64,000 nt of DNA, taken from Nisaea sp. (lineage in GTDB: Bacteria > Pseudomonadota > Alphaproteobacteria > Thalassobaculales > Thalassobaculaceae). The stretch's first letter is position 1; the number at the start of each line of letters is the position of its first letter. Of the stretch, positions 1 through 10,744 are shown in pieces. A program made the translations under genes and the position numbers. The stretch is from positions 512,780 through 576,779 of the forward strand of contig NZ_JAXMNY010000004.1 in NCBI RefSeq assembly GCF_034670185.1, in the 5' to 3' direction. Under the pieces are notes generated by a model, which saw only the letters and a list, made by a program, of their open reading frames with translations, ran no database searches and was not told the DNA's origin.

Positions 1-1
1 A

Positions 2-940
2 AGCAACGCTGCCTGGGCCGTTTCGGCTGAGGTCGGCGGGATGATCGGGTCCGTGCAGATCGGCACCGGGCGCGATCCGGGGCCTGAAGGCACCGGCCGT
101 GACGGTGGCGAGAAACGTCTGGTGCGGATCGACGGTGTTCCGGCGAAGAGCCAGACCGTGCTGGCCGAGCATCTGGCGGTTTCCTGGCTGACGCCGCAGA
201 TGGACCGGTTGTTCATCGAGGGCTCCTCGAACCGGCGGCGCTTTCTGGATCGGCTGGTTTATGCCTTCGATCCGGATCACGCGACGCGGGTGAATGCCTA
301 TACTCACGCGCTGCGCGAACGGGCGCGGCTGCTGCGGAATGGCACACGGGATCGTGCCTGGTTCGCGGCGCTCGAAGAATCAATTGCTGAAAAGGCGGTC
401 GCCATCGCGGCTGCCCGGTCCGGTCTTGTGGCGCGGTTGAATGCGGTGACGATGGCCGGCTCAGGCCCGTTCCCGGGTGCTGAACTCTCGCTTGACGGTT
501 ATGTCGAGACGGAGATAGCCAGCCGTCCGGCGCTTGCGGTCGAGGACGAGCTGAAGGCGCGGCTGGAAAAGGCCCGGCGCCTCGACGGCAGCGAGCCGGC
601 GGTTGTTCCCGGCCCGCATCGCAGCGACCTCGAGGTCCGCCATATGACCAAGGGCATGATGGCGCCGCTCTGCTCGACGGGTGAGCAGAAAGCGCTGCTG
701 ATTGCCATCGTTCTCGGCCATGCGAGGCTGGGCGCACACGAAACCGGCGCGGTTCCCGTGCTGCTTCTGGACGAGGTGGCTGCCCATCTCGACAGCGGGC
801 GGCGGGCCGCGCTTTACGATATTCTCCTCGCGCTTGGCGGGCAGGTCTGGATGACCGGCACCGACCGGGCGCTATTCGCGTCCCTTGAGGGCGCAGGCCA
901 GTTCTTTGCCGTTGAAGACGGTGAAGTGCGGGCCGATTGA
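2..940 (+). CDS. recF: RecF DNA replication/repair ATPase, 5'-truncated by window edge
   Basis: RecF is an SMC/ABC-like ATPase that helps load RecA at single-strand gaps. The frame is open from base 2, with no stop before the first internal ATG at 41, so the true start and the Walker A motif lie upstream of the window. The visible 312 codons hold the ABC signature-like CSTGEQKALL (about residue 224 from base 2) and the Walker B/D-loop PVLLLDEVAAHLD followed by MTGTDRALF, all typical of the RecF C-terminal half. The family is usually 360-380 residues, so roughly 50-70 N-terminal residues are missing. gyrB follows after 24 bases on the same strand, the common dnaN-recF-gyrB order, which suggests a location near the chromosomal origin. 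Confidence 0.95.
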   Translation, partial: SNAAWAVSAEVGGMIGSVQIGTGRDPGPEGTGRDGGEKRLVRIDGVPAKSQTVLAEHLAVSWLTPQMDRLFIEGSSNRRRFLDRLVYAFDPDHATRVNAYTHALRERARLLRNGTRDRAWFAALEESIAEKAVAIAAARSGLVARLNAVTMAGSGPFPGAELSLDGYVETEIASRPALAVEDELKARLEKARRLDGSEPAVVPGPHRSDLEVRHMTKGMMAPLCSTGEQKALLIAIVLGHARLGAHETGAVPVLLLDEVAAHLDSGRRAALYDILLALGGQVWMTGTDRALFASLEGAGQFFAVEDGEVRAD

Positions 941-964
941 TCACCTGAAGGACTAGGAGCCGAC

Positions 965-3415
<2,451 letters not shown>

Positions 3416-3527
3416 TCGGCGGCCCCGATGACTCTCTAACGCGAGAGACTTTCTCGGCTATTGCCCGTGAATCGTGTCGCGGGTACGCTCGAGACTGAAG
3501 CGCGTTTGGGGACGTTGGGGGAAATCC

Positions 3528-4148
3528 ATGTTGCATCGTCGGGCCGTGGCCTTGTGCCTCGTGCTATCGCTTTCGGCTTGCGCCGGAAGGGAAGCCGTCA
3601 CTGTTGCCGAGTTTACCCGGCAGGACGATCAACTGACCTGTTCCGAGCTCGATCGGGAAATCGGGCGGAACAATGATGCAATGCGCTCGCGCGTTGTCGA
3701 AGGCCATGACCGGCAGGGCCGCAACATCATGATCGGGGCGGTTGGAATCCTGCTGTTCTGGCCGGCGCTGGCCGCACTGGACCTGAAAGACGCACCCGGT
3801 AAGGAGCTTGAGGCTCTGGATGTCCGCAACAAGGCATTGGTTCGCTATGCCGATCAAAGGGCATGCAGGGTGCAGACGGCGCTCGATGTTCCGGCCGTCA
3901 AGGCCGAGTATGAAGCAAAGTTCGATAAAGAAGGCAATCCGGTCGAATCAGCAAACGTCAACAATGACAGGATCTTACCTGCCGCCACCCCCGCCGCCGC
4001 GCCCCGGACCACGACTGCAGTATCTCAACCCCAGACAGCCGCCAATCCTATTGGACGCGGCGAGTTGAAGGGCTTGATGGATTTGTTCCTGCGCGGCGAC
4101 ATAGACCAGACGGAATACGAACAGCGCCGCATCGCCCTCGGGCTATGA
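3528..4148 (+). CDS. Putative lipoprotein with SHOCT-like C-terminus
   Basis: The start is the ATG at 3528, preceded by a GGGGGA ribosome binding site, rather than the upstream in-frame GTG. It yields a 206-residue protein with a basic, hydrophobic signal and lipobox LSAC (Cys at about residue 18). A second hydrophobic stretch, IMIGAVGILLFWPALAALDL, lies near residue 70. A low-complexity Ala/Pro/Thr linker follows, and the last 30 residues (GELKGLMDLFLRGDIDQTEY and onward) match the short C-terminal SHOCT pattern of a Leu-rich helix, Gly-x-Ile/Asp-x-x-Glu-Tyr/Phe, then a basic helix. SHOCT motifs are thought to mediate oligomerisation. It stands alone between gyrB and the converging persulfide dioxygenase gene. 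Function is unknown. Confidence 0.7.
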   Translation: MLHRRAVALCLVLSLSACAGREAVTVAEFTRQDDQLTCSELDREIGRNNDAMRSRVVEGHDRQGRNIMIGAVGILLFWPALAALDLKDAPGKELEALDVRNKALVRYADQRACRVQTALDVPAVKAEYEAKFDKEGNPVESANVNNDRILPAATPAAAPRTTTAVSQPQTAANPIGRGELKGLMDLFLRGDIDQTEYEQRRIALGL

Positions 4149-4170
4149 CAGGGAGGCGGCGCGCCGTCCC

Positions 4171-5040
4171 TCAGAACTGGTTGAGCGGCAGTTTCAGATA
4201 GCGCACGCCGTTTTCTTCCGGCTCCGGTAACTGCCCGGCCCGGACATTCACCTGGATCGACGGCAGGATCAGCTTCGGCATATCGAGGGTCTTGTCCCGG
4301 GCCTCGCGCATGGCGACGAAACTCTCCTCGTCGGCGCCGTCCTTGAAATGGATACTCCGGGCCTTTTCTTCCCCGACTGTAGTCTCGAAGGCAATCTCGC
4401 GGCCGCCCGGCTGGTAGTCGTGTCCGACGAAAATCCGGTAGTCGTCCGGCAGTGACAGGATGCGCTGCACCGAGTGATAGAGGGTGCGCGCGTCGCCGCC
4501 CGGGAAATCGCAGCGGGCACTGCCGAAATCAGGCATGAAAATCGTGTCACCGACAAACAGCGCGTCGCCGATCCGGTAGGTTAGGCAAGCCGGTGTATGA
4601 CCGGGCGTGTGCATCACCTCGCAGTCCAGATTGCCGATCTTGAAGCTGTCGCCATCCTGCCAGAGATGCTGGAACTCGTTCGGCTCTTCACTCAGATTCT
4701 GCAGGTTGAAGACCGGTTTGAAGACGTCGCGCACATCTTTGATGTGCGCGCCGATGGCGATGCCGACCCCGAGTTCGCGGCGCATATAGGGCGCGCCCGA
4801 CAGATGATCGGCATGGGCATGGGTCTCAAGCAGCCAGCTCACCTGCAGGTCCTTGTCCCGGATATAGCCGAGCACCTTGTCCGTGCTCTCGGTGAAGGTC
4901 CGGCCCGAGGCGGAGTCGAAATCGAGCACTGAATCGATGATGACCGCCTGTTTGGTGTCCGGGCAGCTCACGACGTAGGTAATGGTGGATGTTCGCTCGT
5001 CGAAAAATCCTTCGACCAGAGGCTTTGTAAGGTTGTCCAC
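4171..5040 (-). CDS. blh: Persulfide dioxygenase-like metallo-beta-lactamase-fold hydrolase (Blh/ETHE1 type)
   Basis: 289-residue metallo-beta-lactamase-fold protein with the metal-binding set of the ETHE1/Blh group: THAHADHLSG (about 93-102), a later HTPGHTPACLTY, FVGDTIFMPDFG and FVGHDYQPGG. ETHE1-like enzymes oxidise glutathione persulfide to sulfite using mononuclear iron. The start is GTG at 5040 with GGGAGAA upstream; the next ATG is far internal. It diverges from a BigR-type ArsR-family regulator across a short AT-rich palindrome, and the downstream gene of that regulator is a rhodanese. In Agrobacterium and Xylella the equivalent Blh is controlled by BigR for sulfide detoxification. 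Here the protein lacks the extra N-terminal rhodanese-like/DUF442 part reported for some Blh proteins. Confidence 0.88.
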   Translation of the reverse strand: MDNLTKPLVEGFFDERTSTITYVVSCPDTKQAVIIDSVLDFDSASGRTFTESTDKVLGYIRDKDLQVSWLLETHAHADHLSGAPYMRRELGVGIAIGAHIKDVRDVFKPVFNLQNLSEEPNEFQHLWQDGDSFKIGNLDCEVMHTPGHTPACLTYRIGDALFVGDTIFMPDFGSARCDFPGGDARTLYHSVQRILSLPDDYRIFVGHDYQPGGREIAFETTVGEEKARSIHFKDGADEESFVAMREARDKTLDMPKLILPSIQVNVRAGQLPEPEENGVRYLKLPLNQF

Positions 5041-5083
5041 GGCACTTCTCCCGGAAAAGGCTTGTTTCCGCTTCGTTGATTCA

Positions 5084-5107
5084 ATATATAAGCAATAACT
5101 TATATAT
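5084..5107. promoter_or_regulatory. Candidate BigR operator: perfect 9-bp inverted repeat
   Basis: The arms ATATATAAG (5084-5092) and CTTATATAT (5099-5107) are exact inverse complements separated by the 6-base spacer CAATAA. The element sits in the 95-bp gap between the divergent persulfide dioxygenase and ArsR-type genes and is strikingly AT-rich against GC-rich surroundings. BigR-family repressors are known to bind AT-rich dyads in their own promoters. Binding here is inferred from position and symmetry. Confidence 0.7.
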
Positions 5108-5135
5108 GTAAACCGGATCGCTCAGGATTTTGCGA

Positions 5136-5468
5136 ATGGCAGGACTATCCCTCGAGATCATGGAGCGGAAAGCATCCGGTGTTGCGGATTTTCTGATGGC
5201 TGCCGGGAACAAGAACCGGCTCATGGTGCTGTGCCACCTCGCGGATGCGGGCGAGCTCACCGTAAATGATCTCGCGGCCCGGCTGGACCTCTCGCAGCCC
5301 GCCCTCTCGCAGCATCTCGCTCGCATGGCGGAGGAAAAACTGGTCGCGGCTCGCGCCGAAGGGCGCAGCCGGTATTACGCCCTGACACCGGGCCCGGTCA
5401 GCGATCTGCTCGCCGTTTTACAGAAGCATTTCTGTCCGCCTGAAGAGGCGGATGTTGCGGCCGAATAG
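5136..5468 (+). CDS. bigR: BigR-type ArsR-family persulfide-responsive repressor
   Basis: 110-residue winged-helix regulator. It has NKNRLMVLCHLADAGELTV, an HTH DLSQPALSQHLARMAEEKLV and a wing EGRSRYYAL. Two cysteines, one in LCHLAD early in the HTH domain and one in KHFCPPEE at the C-terminus, occupy the positions that form a redox disulfide/polysulfide in BigR and YgaV, so derepression by sulfide or persulfide is expected. I start at the ATG at 5136, with AGGA nine bases upstream, over the TTG two codons earlier. It is transcribed away from the dioxygenase gene and just ahead of the rhodanese gene, so all three probably share one palindromic operator. Confidence 0.85.
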   Translation: MAGLSLEIMERKASGVADFLMAAGNKNRLMVLCHLADAGELTVNDLAARLDLSQPALSQHLARMAEEKLVAARAEGRSRYYALTPGPVSDLLAVLQKHFCPPEEADVAAE

Positions 5469-5493
5469 AAGCGGCCGAAGGAAAGGAAAACCC

Positions 5494-6036
5494 ATGCAGA
5501 CCAATCACCAGGAACTCCCGGGCATCGATGCCCAGAGCGCCGCGCCGCAGATCGAAGGCGGAAAGCTTGTCCTGATCGATATCCGCGAGCCGGACGAGCG
5601 GGCGCGTGAATGGATCCCCGGATCTGTTGCCATTCCGCTTTCGGCATGGAAGTCCGCAGATCTTGCCCCCTATCGCGGTAAAGGCGTCGTGCTCCATTGC
5701 CGTTCCGGTAATCGGACCATGATCAATGCGCCGCTTTTTGTAGAAGCCGGATTTGCCTCCGCTGCTTTCCTTGAAGGCGGCCTTGAGGCCTGGAAGGATG
5801 CGGGCCTGCCAGTCACACGGAACAAGAAGGCGCCGCTGGAGATCATGCGCCAGGTGCAGATCATCGCCGGGTCTTTCGCCTTCGCCGGTGGGCTCGCGGG
5901 CTATCTGGCCGATCCGATCTATGCCCTGATCCCGGCCTTTGTCGGTGCTGGCCTGCTGATGGCGGGTGTGACCGGCTGGTGCGGTATGGCGCGGATGCTG
6001 CGACACATGCCCTGGAACAAACAGGCGTCGGCCTGA
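5494..6036 (+). CDS. Rhodanese with C-terminal DUF2892 membrane domain (YgaP-like)
   Basis: 180-residue protein. The N-terminal rhodanese domain has LIDIREPDERAREWIPGS and an active-site loop HCRSGNRT, with the catalytic persulfide-forming Cys near residue 67. It is followed by a two-helix hydrophobic DUF2892 region (IIAGSFAFAGGLAGYL and AFVGAGLLMAGVTGWCGMARML). This is the layout of E. coli YgaP, an inner-membrane sulfurtransferase. The start ATG at 5494 has AAGGAAA eight bases upstream. It lies 25 bases after bigR on the same strand, so it is probably in the same transcript. With the dioxygenase it would move and oxidise sulfane sulfur. Confidence 0.88.
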   Translation: MQTNHQELPGIDAQSAAPQIEGGKLVLIDIREPDERAREWIPGSVAIPLSAWKSADLAPYRGKGVVLHCRSGNRTMINAPLFVEAGFASAAFLEGGLEAWKDAGLPVTRNKKAPLEIMRQVQIIAGSFAFAGGLAGYLADPIYALIPAFVGAGLLMAGVTGWCGMARMLRHMPWNKQASA

Positions 6037-6039
6037 CGC

Positions 6040-7422
6040 TTATCCATGAAGGGCGATGGCCTGGGCTTCGGCCTCTGTCGCCCGTGTATGATCGCCGCGA
6101 CCGCGATGGGCCCGGGCGGCGAACCGCCAGTTCATCGGGCTCGTCGGCTTCAGCGCGGTGCGCTCTGAGGCCAGTGCGAGGGCAAGGTCGTTTCGCCCTC
6201 CCCTGAGGGCGGCTTCCAGCAAGGTCATGCCGATAATGTCGCGCTGGGCGTGGCTGCCGCCGAGATAGCGGGTGCGGTACCGGATCGGCAGCAGGATATC
6301 GACGGCCTCTCCATATTTCTCCTCGGCAAAGGCCTTCAGGGCCTTGCAGAAGGGCTGGCCGACCGTCCGTGTCATGGCCGCGTTCGCGTCGTTGGCGGCG
6401 GTGGTATAGCGCTCATGCGCATTCAGCACCTGCTCCGCCACCTCCCAGCGGCCGTCGGCGACAAAGGTCATCATCGCGTGCACATCATTGAAGGCATAGA
6501 GCGTGTCAGTCGCGCTCGGCTCCCACTTGTCAGCCAGCGTCTTCCAGCGATCGCCGACATCCACACCAAGCAGCTCCAGCCGCCAGAGCAGCGCGGCCGC
6601 GTCCAGTTCCTCGTACCTGTCGCCGCTTGAATCGGTACTGCGCAGGCAGCGGTCATAGATGTCGAGCACCTGATCGTTCTGGGCAAGATCGAGATGATAG
6701 AGCGAGAGATGCCACCAGAGATGATTGGCGAAGTTGCTGTATGCCCAGTCCTGCTCGCGTGATCGCATCCAGTTGATGCCGCCCGATTGTCGGCCCTGAC
6801 TCTCCATCACGTGACCGACCGCGTGAATGGCGTAGGCGTCCTTCGGGTTCATGGCCACGGCGCGGCGGCCGCACTCCTCGGCGATGTCGAAATCCCGGTT
6901 CTCCTCAAGCCCGAAGGCATAGAGGCCGAGCATATAACCATATCCCGGCACGCTTTCATCCCAGGCATGGAGGATGCGGGCCACCCGGTCCCGCTGGTTG
7001 TCCGTGTCGCCGAGCAGCACGTCGGAGAGATGGGCGAGCTGCAGGGCCAGCAGATCACGCGGGAACTGCACCAGCAACGCGTCCCAGAGATCGACGGCAC
7101 CATGGAAATCGCCGTCGGCCCAGGCCCGGATTGCCTCGATATGCCGGCGTTCCCGTTCATTGGCGCGTGGTGCCAGCGCTTCGGCGGTCTTGAGCGTGCT
7201 GACAAGCTCCGGATAGATCCGGGTTTCCATCGCCTGCGTCAGGAGCGACGCCTTGAAGATCTGGCCCATGACGAAATCCGGCTCGGCATCGAGTACCTCG
7301 GTGATCTCGCCGAGCGGGTCCCCGGAATAGGTGAGGAACATTTCGTGAGCATTTTCCAATGCCGCGACGAGGGCGTTGTCGGCATTCGAGACGGCGAGGT
7401 CCCTGCAGTCCGTGATGGTCAT
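6040..7422 (-). CDS. TTC38-like tetratricopeptide repeat protein
   Basis: 460-residue soluble protein of helical repeats with no signal peptide or catalytic motif. The sequence follows the TTC38 family along its whole length: an N-terminal block ending DAEPDFVMGQIFKASLL, ERERRHIEAIRAWADGDFHG, LGLYAFGLEENRDFDIAEE, and the strongly conserved DAYAIHAVGHVMESQGR followed by HLWWHLSLYHLDL. The start ATG has GGAGAT 9 bases upstream. It ends 4 bases from the converging rhodanese gene. Members are widespread in bacteria and animals without a firmly assigned biochemical role, so no function is proposed beyond a protein-interaction scaffold. Confidence 0.85.
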   Translation of the reverse strand: MTITDCRDLAVSNADNALVAALENAHEMFLTYSGDPLGEITEVLDAEPDFVMGQIFKASLLTQAMETRIYPELVSTLKTAEALAPRANERERRHIEAIRAWADGDFHGAVDLWDALLVQFPRDLLALQLAHLSDVLLGDTDNQRDRVARILHAWDESVPGYGYMLGLYAFGLEENRDFDIAEECGRRAVAMNPKDAYAIHAVGHVMESQGRQSGGINWMRSREQDWAYSNFANHLWWHLSLYHLDLAQNDQVLDIYDRCLRSTDSSGDRYEELDAAALLWRLELLGVDVGDRWKTLADKWEPSATDTLYAFNDVHAMMTFVADGRWEVAEQVLNAHERYTTAANDANAAMTRTVGQPFCKALKAFAEEKYGEAVDILLPIRYRTRYLGGSHAQRDIIGMTLLEAALRGGRNDLALALASERTALKPTSPMNWRFAARAHRGRGDHTRATEAEAQAIALHG

Positions 7423-7756
7423 GGCGGATCTCCGGCCGGTGATGCAGTCACTGTCGCATAGCTACGCGCCTGGACGATCACGGACAATGCGAGAGCGCGT
7501 GATCGGATCGAGAGGGATAATAAAAACAAGCTTTTAACGCCTATTTTTGAACGTATTTATTAAATTAGTGTTGAAAATTAAAAATATATTTAAGAAAATC
7601 TACTAATTGTATGTTTTTTAATGATTTTCATTTTCCTTGCATTAAAAGCGACGAGATTTTTAAAGTTAATCCAATATATTAAGTAAGTTAAAAATATTTG
7701 CTTAAATCAGATACTTATGAGTTAATCCTAACATTAAACTTTGGGCGCGGTTCCTG
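7423..7756. other. 334-bp divergent intergenic region with very AT-rich core
   Basis: No gene is seen. From about 7510 to 7740 the sequence is dominated by A/T runs such as TTAAAAATATTTG and ATTTTTAAAG, in sharp contrast to the GC-rich flanks. It separates the TTC38-like gene from the divergent penicillin-binding protein gene, so it must hold both promoters. I could not pick a confident -10/-35 pair because too many AT hexamers are present. No stem-loop or tRNA fold was evident. Confidence 0.6.
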
Positions 7757-9718
7757 ATGGCACGGACTCCGACAAAAAAGCCTGCGGCGACAACGCGCCG
7801 CTCATCTTCCGGTGCGCGCAAGACCGCCGCAACGAAGGATACTGCGCGCAAATCGACGGCCAAGCAGGACAGAAAAACCGCCCGAAAACCTACAACATCC
7901 CGGCGCCGCAAATCGGCCGTGGTGCGCAAGCGCACGGGGATCGTCACGGGGCTTATCAAATACGGTTTCGTTGCTGCTATCTGGGCTTTCGTGTTGGTTG
8001 GCGGTGTGCTCGCCTATCATGCCTATCAGCTACCGGATATCACCGATCTCGACAGATATGAGCGGGCAGGCGCGACCCGCCTGCTCGATAGAGATGGCGC
8101 CATGTTCGTATCCTACGGTGCGCTGCATGGCCGCCCGGTCACGGCGGCCAATCTTCCCAATCCCCTGATAAACGCCCTGGTCGCGACCGAGGATCGACGG
8201 TTCTTCTCTCATTTCGGCATCGATCCGATTTCGATCCTGCGCGCGGCCGTCGTCAATCTGAAGGCGGGCCGGACGGTGCAGGGCGGCAGCACGCTGACCC
8301 AGCAGCTCGCCAAGAACGTCTTTCTCAGCGCGGACCGGTCCTACTCCCGGAAGATCCAGGAACTGCTGCTGGCCTTCTGGCTGGAGCACCGCTTCAGCAA
8401 GCAGGAAATTCTCGCCATTTATCTCAACCGGGTCTATTTCGGCGCCGGTGCCTACGGCGTGGATGCAGCGGCCCGGAAATATTTCCGCCGCCCGGTCGAG
8501 GATCTGACGGCGTACCAATCGGCCCTGCTGGTCGGCTTGCTGAAGGCCCCGTCACGTTACAATCCGGCCGTTGACCGGGAGCGTTCCAATGGTCGCACCC
8601 GGCAGGTTCTTCTGAACATGGTCGATGCGGGCTATTTGACCGAGGACGAGGCCGAGCGGATCGCTGCCCGTCCTTCCGCAATCCAGGGCGCGGCGGGGGT
8701 CAGCCGCAATCATCGTTATTTCGCCGACTGGGCGCGTGAACGGGCGAACGGTTATGCCGGTCCCGGCGGCGGGGACCGCTCGGTCCGCACGACCCTTGAC
8801 CGCCGGCTGCAGCGGATCGCGGAACAGGCTGTCAGCGAGGGCATGAAGCGCGGCACCAAGAAAGGCGCCCGACAGATTGCCATGGTGGTGATGTCGCCGG
8901 ATGGCGCTGTCCGGGCGATGATCGGCGGGCGCGACTATGCCGCTTCCCAGTTCAACCGAGCCACCCAGGCGCTACGCCAGCCGGGCTCCGCCTTCAAGCC
9001 GTTCGTTTTTCTGGCTGCGCTTGAGGCGGGTTATACGCCATCGACGCGGCTGCCCGATGCGCCGGTTGCGCTGAACGGCTGGACGCCTCGGAATTTTGAT
9101 GGCCGGTATCGGGGTGAGGTCACGCTTGAGGATGCGCTGGCGCATTCCCTGAACGCGGCAACGGTAAATCTTTCCGAAGCGATCGGCCGCCGCCGCGCGC
9201 TCTCGGTCGCGCGCCGTCTCGGCGTGACGGCATCCCTGCCCGAGGGGCCGAGCCTCGCGCTCGGTGCCGGCGAAGTAACCTTGCTGGAAATGACAGCAGC
9301 CTATGCAGCCTTCGCCAATCAGGGGCGGTTTGTCTCGCCCTATGCGGTAGAGCGCATTCAGACATCCGCCGAAGGTGCGATCTACGCGCGTGATGATCGG
9401 CCCGCCCCGCAGATCGTGGAAGCACGGATCGTCTCCGCATTGAACACGATGCTGCAGTCGGTGGTGGAAAACGGAACCGGGCGCAGGGCCCGGATCGGGC
9501 GTCCGGCTGCAGGCAAGACAGGCACGTCCCAGGATTTCCGCGATGCCTGGTTCATCGGCTATACGGCGGATCTGGTTGCAGGGGTCTGGGTCGGCCGGGA
9601 CGATGCGTCGGCCATGGATGGTGTCACCGGCGGCAGCTTGCCCGCGGAAATCTGGGCTGCCTTCATGTCGAAGGCGGCAGATGGGCCGCCCCGATCACTG
9701 GTCCTGAACACTAATTAG
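7757..9718 (+). CDS. Class A penicillin-binding protein (PBP1A family transglycosylase/transpeptidase)
   Basis: 653-residue bifunctional peptidoglycan synthase. An unusual ~55-residue cytoplasmic tail rich in Lys, Arg, Ala and Thr precedes one membrane helix (FVAAIWAFVLVGGVLAYHAY, about 72-92). The GT51 glycosyltransferase domain shows ATEDRRFFSHFGIDP with the catalytic Glu, then GGSTLTQQLAKN and KIQELLLAFWLE. The transpeptidase domain has the SxxK motif in GSAFKPFVF, SLN in HSLNAATVN and KTGTS near residue 580. It runs to 12 bases from the converging EEP-family gene. The ATG lacks a strong Shine-Dalgarno. It is probably one of several paralogous class A PBPs in the genome, so no gene number is assigned. 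Confidence 0.93.
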   Translation: MARTPTKKPAATTRRSSSGARKTAATKDTARKSTAKQDRKTARKPTTSRRRKSAVVRKRTGIVTGLIKYGFVAAIWAFVLVGGVLAYHAYQLPDITDLDRYERAGATRLLDRDGAMFVSYGALHGRPVTAANLPNPLINALVATEDRRFFSHFGIDPISILRAAVVNLKAGRTVQGGSTLTQQLAKNVFLSADRSYSRKIQELLLAFWLEHRFSKQEILAIYLNRVYFGAGAYGVDAAARKYFRRPVEDLTAYQSALLVGLLKAPSRYNPAVDRERSNGRTRQVLLNMVDAGYLTEDEAERIAARPSAIQGAAGVSRNHRYFADWARERANGYAGPGGGDRSVRTTLDRRLQRIAEQAVSEGMKRGTKKGARQIAMVVMSPDGAVRAMIGGRDYAASQFNRATQALRQPGSAFKPFVFLAALEAGYTPSTRLPDAPVALNGWTPRNFDGRYRGEVTLEDALAHSLNAATVNLSEAIGRRRALSVARRLGVTASLPEGPSLALGAGEVTLLEMTAAYAAFANQGRFVSPYAVERIQTSAEGAIYARDDRPAPQIVEARIVSALNTMLQSVVENGTGRRARIGRPAAGKTGTSQDFRDAWFIGYTADLVAGVWVGRDDASAMDGVTGGSLPAEIWAAFMSKAADGPPRSLVLNTN

Positions 9719-9730
9719 TCCTGACGCTGA

Positions 9731-10654
9731 TTAACGAGCGCCTGTTTCGATATCTACGATCAATGGCAGATGGTCCGAGCTTACATGCAGGCCGAGGGCG
9801 GCACCGCCCACCTTCAACGTTGGCGAGATCAGGGCATGATCGATCGGCAGGGCCATCAGGTCGCCTAGCCAGTTATCCCCCCAGGTGAAGGAGCGGCGCA
9901 GGCCCGGTACCACCCGCGTGCCTGAATCAGCCGCGATCTTCTGCACGGCGTGGCTCCAGGGGGCGGCGTTGAAGTCACCGGTGATGATCAGTGGAGTGTC
10001 AAGCTGGTTCCAGATATCAGCCAATGCCTCGATTTGCTTGGCCTGGGGCAGAGGGAACGGCCAGCGCAAATGAAGCGAGGCAATCGTGGTGTCCCGCCCG
10101 CCGCCTGAAACGGTAGCCCAGGCGAGCCGGTTATCCTCCAGACAGCCGGTCCCGGTGAATGCTGTCCGGGACAGCACAGCAATACCGACCGACCCCCTAT
10201 ACGGGCAGATGACCTGATACGGGTAGGTTTCCTTGAGACGCTTCGTCAGTCTCGGTTGCTCGACAGCGGCTTCCTGCAAGGTAATGACGTCGGGTTCCAT
10301 CTCCACAATATAGGCCGTCACCGGTTCAATCCTGGCGTGGTTGTGGTTCATGTTGAGAGACAGGACCCGGAGATTGCCCGGCCCCCGCGGCCGGTCTTCC
10401 GAGAGCATGCTTCCGCCGAAAAGCTGGCCAAGCGAGCCGGCGCTGACCACGATCACGGTGGTCAGAAACAGAGCGCTGATCCAGGCACGCGTGACCAGCA
10501 GCAGAAGCAGGAAGGGAACGGCGAGAACCAACAGGTGCAGGCGCAGATGGGAAAAACTGTCTGCCAACGGATGAAAGGCGCCGAACTGACCGGCAATGAG
10601 CGCGGCGGCGATGGCAAGGGAACAAAGCAGCGAGAAGCGCCGGAGAGAATGCAT
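9731..10654 (-). CDS. Endonuclease/exonuclease/phosphatase (EEP) family protein, membrane-anchored
   Basis: 307 residues. The first ~85 contain three hydrophobic helices (LLCSLAIAAALIAGQFGAF, LHLLVLAVPFLLLLLVTRAW, ALFLTTVIVVSAGSLGQLFG). An EEP catalytic domain follows, with VLSLNMNHNHA, the metal-binding Glu in VITLQEAAVEQPR, the active-site ITGDFNAAPWS and the C-terminal SDHLPLIVDIE. This resembles the YafD/EEP group of membrane-anchored phosphodiesterase-like proteins, whose substrates are mostly unknown. It lies downstream of the YgjP-type protease gene on the same strand with a 90-bp gap. Confidence 0.85.
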   Translation of the reverse strand: MHSLRRFSLLCSLAIAAALIAGQFGAFHPLADSFSHLRLHLLVLAVPFLLLLLVTRAWISALFLTTVIVVSAGSLGQLFGGSMLSEDRPRGPGNLRVLSLNMNHNHARIEPVTAYIVEMEPDVITLQEAAVEQPRLTKRLKETYPYQVICPYRGSVGIAVLSRTAFTGTGCLEDNRLAWATVSGGGRDTTIASLHLRWPFPLPQAKQIEALADIWNQLDTPLIITGDFNAAPWSHAVQKIAADSGTRVVPGLRRSFTWGDNWLGDLMALPIDHALISPTLKVGGAALGLHVSSDHLPLIVDIETGAR

Positions 10655-10744
10655 ATGAGGTGTGCCTGCTTGACGGCCGTTAACGAATGTCCGGGACTTT
10701 CGTAGGGAAATTTGACCGGATCATGGTCGTGTGACGGAAACGGT

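Noticed and set aside
3416..3470. Possible terminator after gyrB (TCTCT/AGAGA near 3433-3448)
   Set aside because: Only a 5-bp stem with a weak T run; not convincing as a rho-independent terminator.
6020..6045. Short GCGTC/GACGC stem at the rhodanese stop
   Set aside because: Five base pairs without a T tract, lying partly in coding sequence; insufficient as a terminator call.
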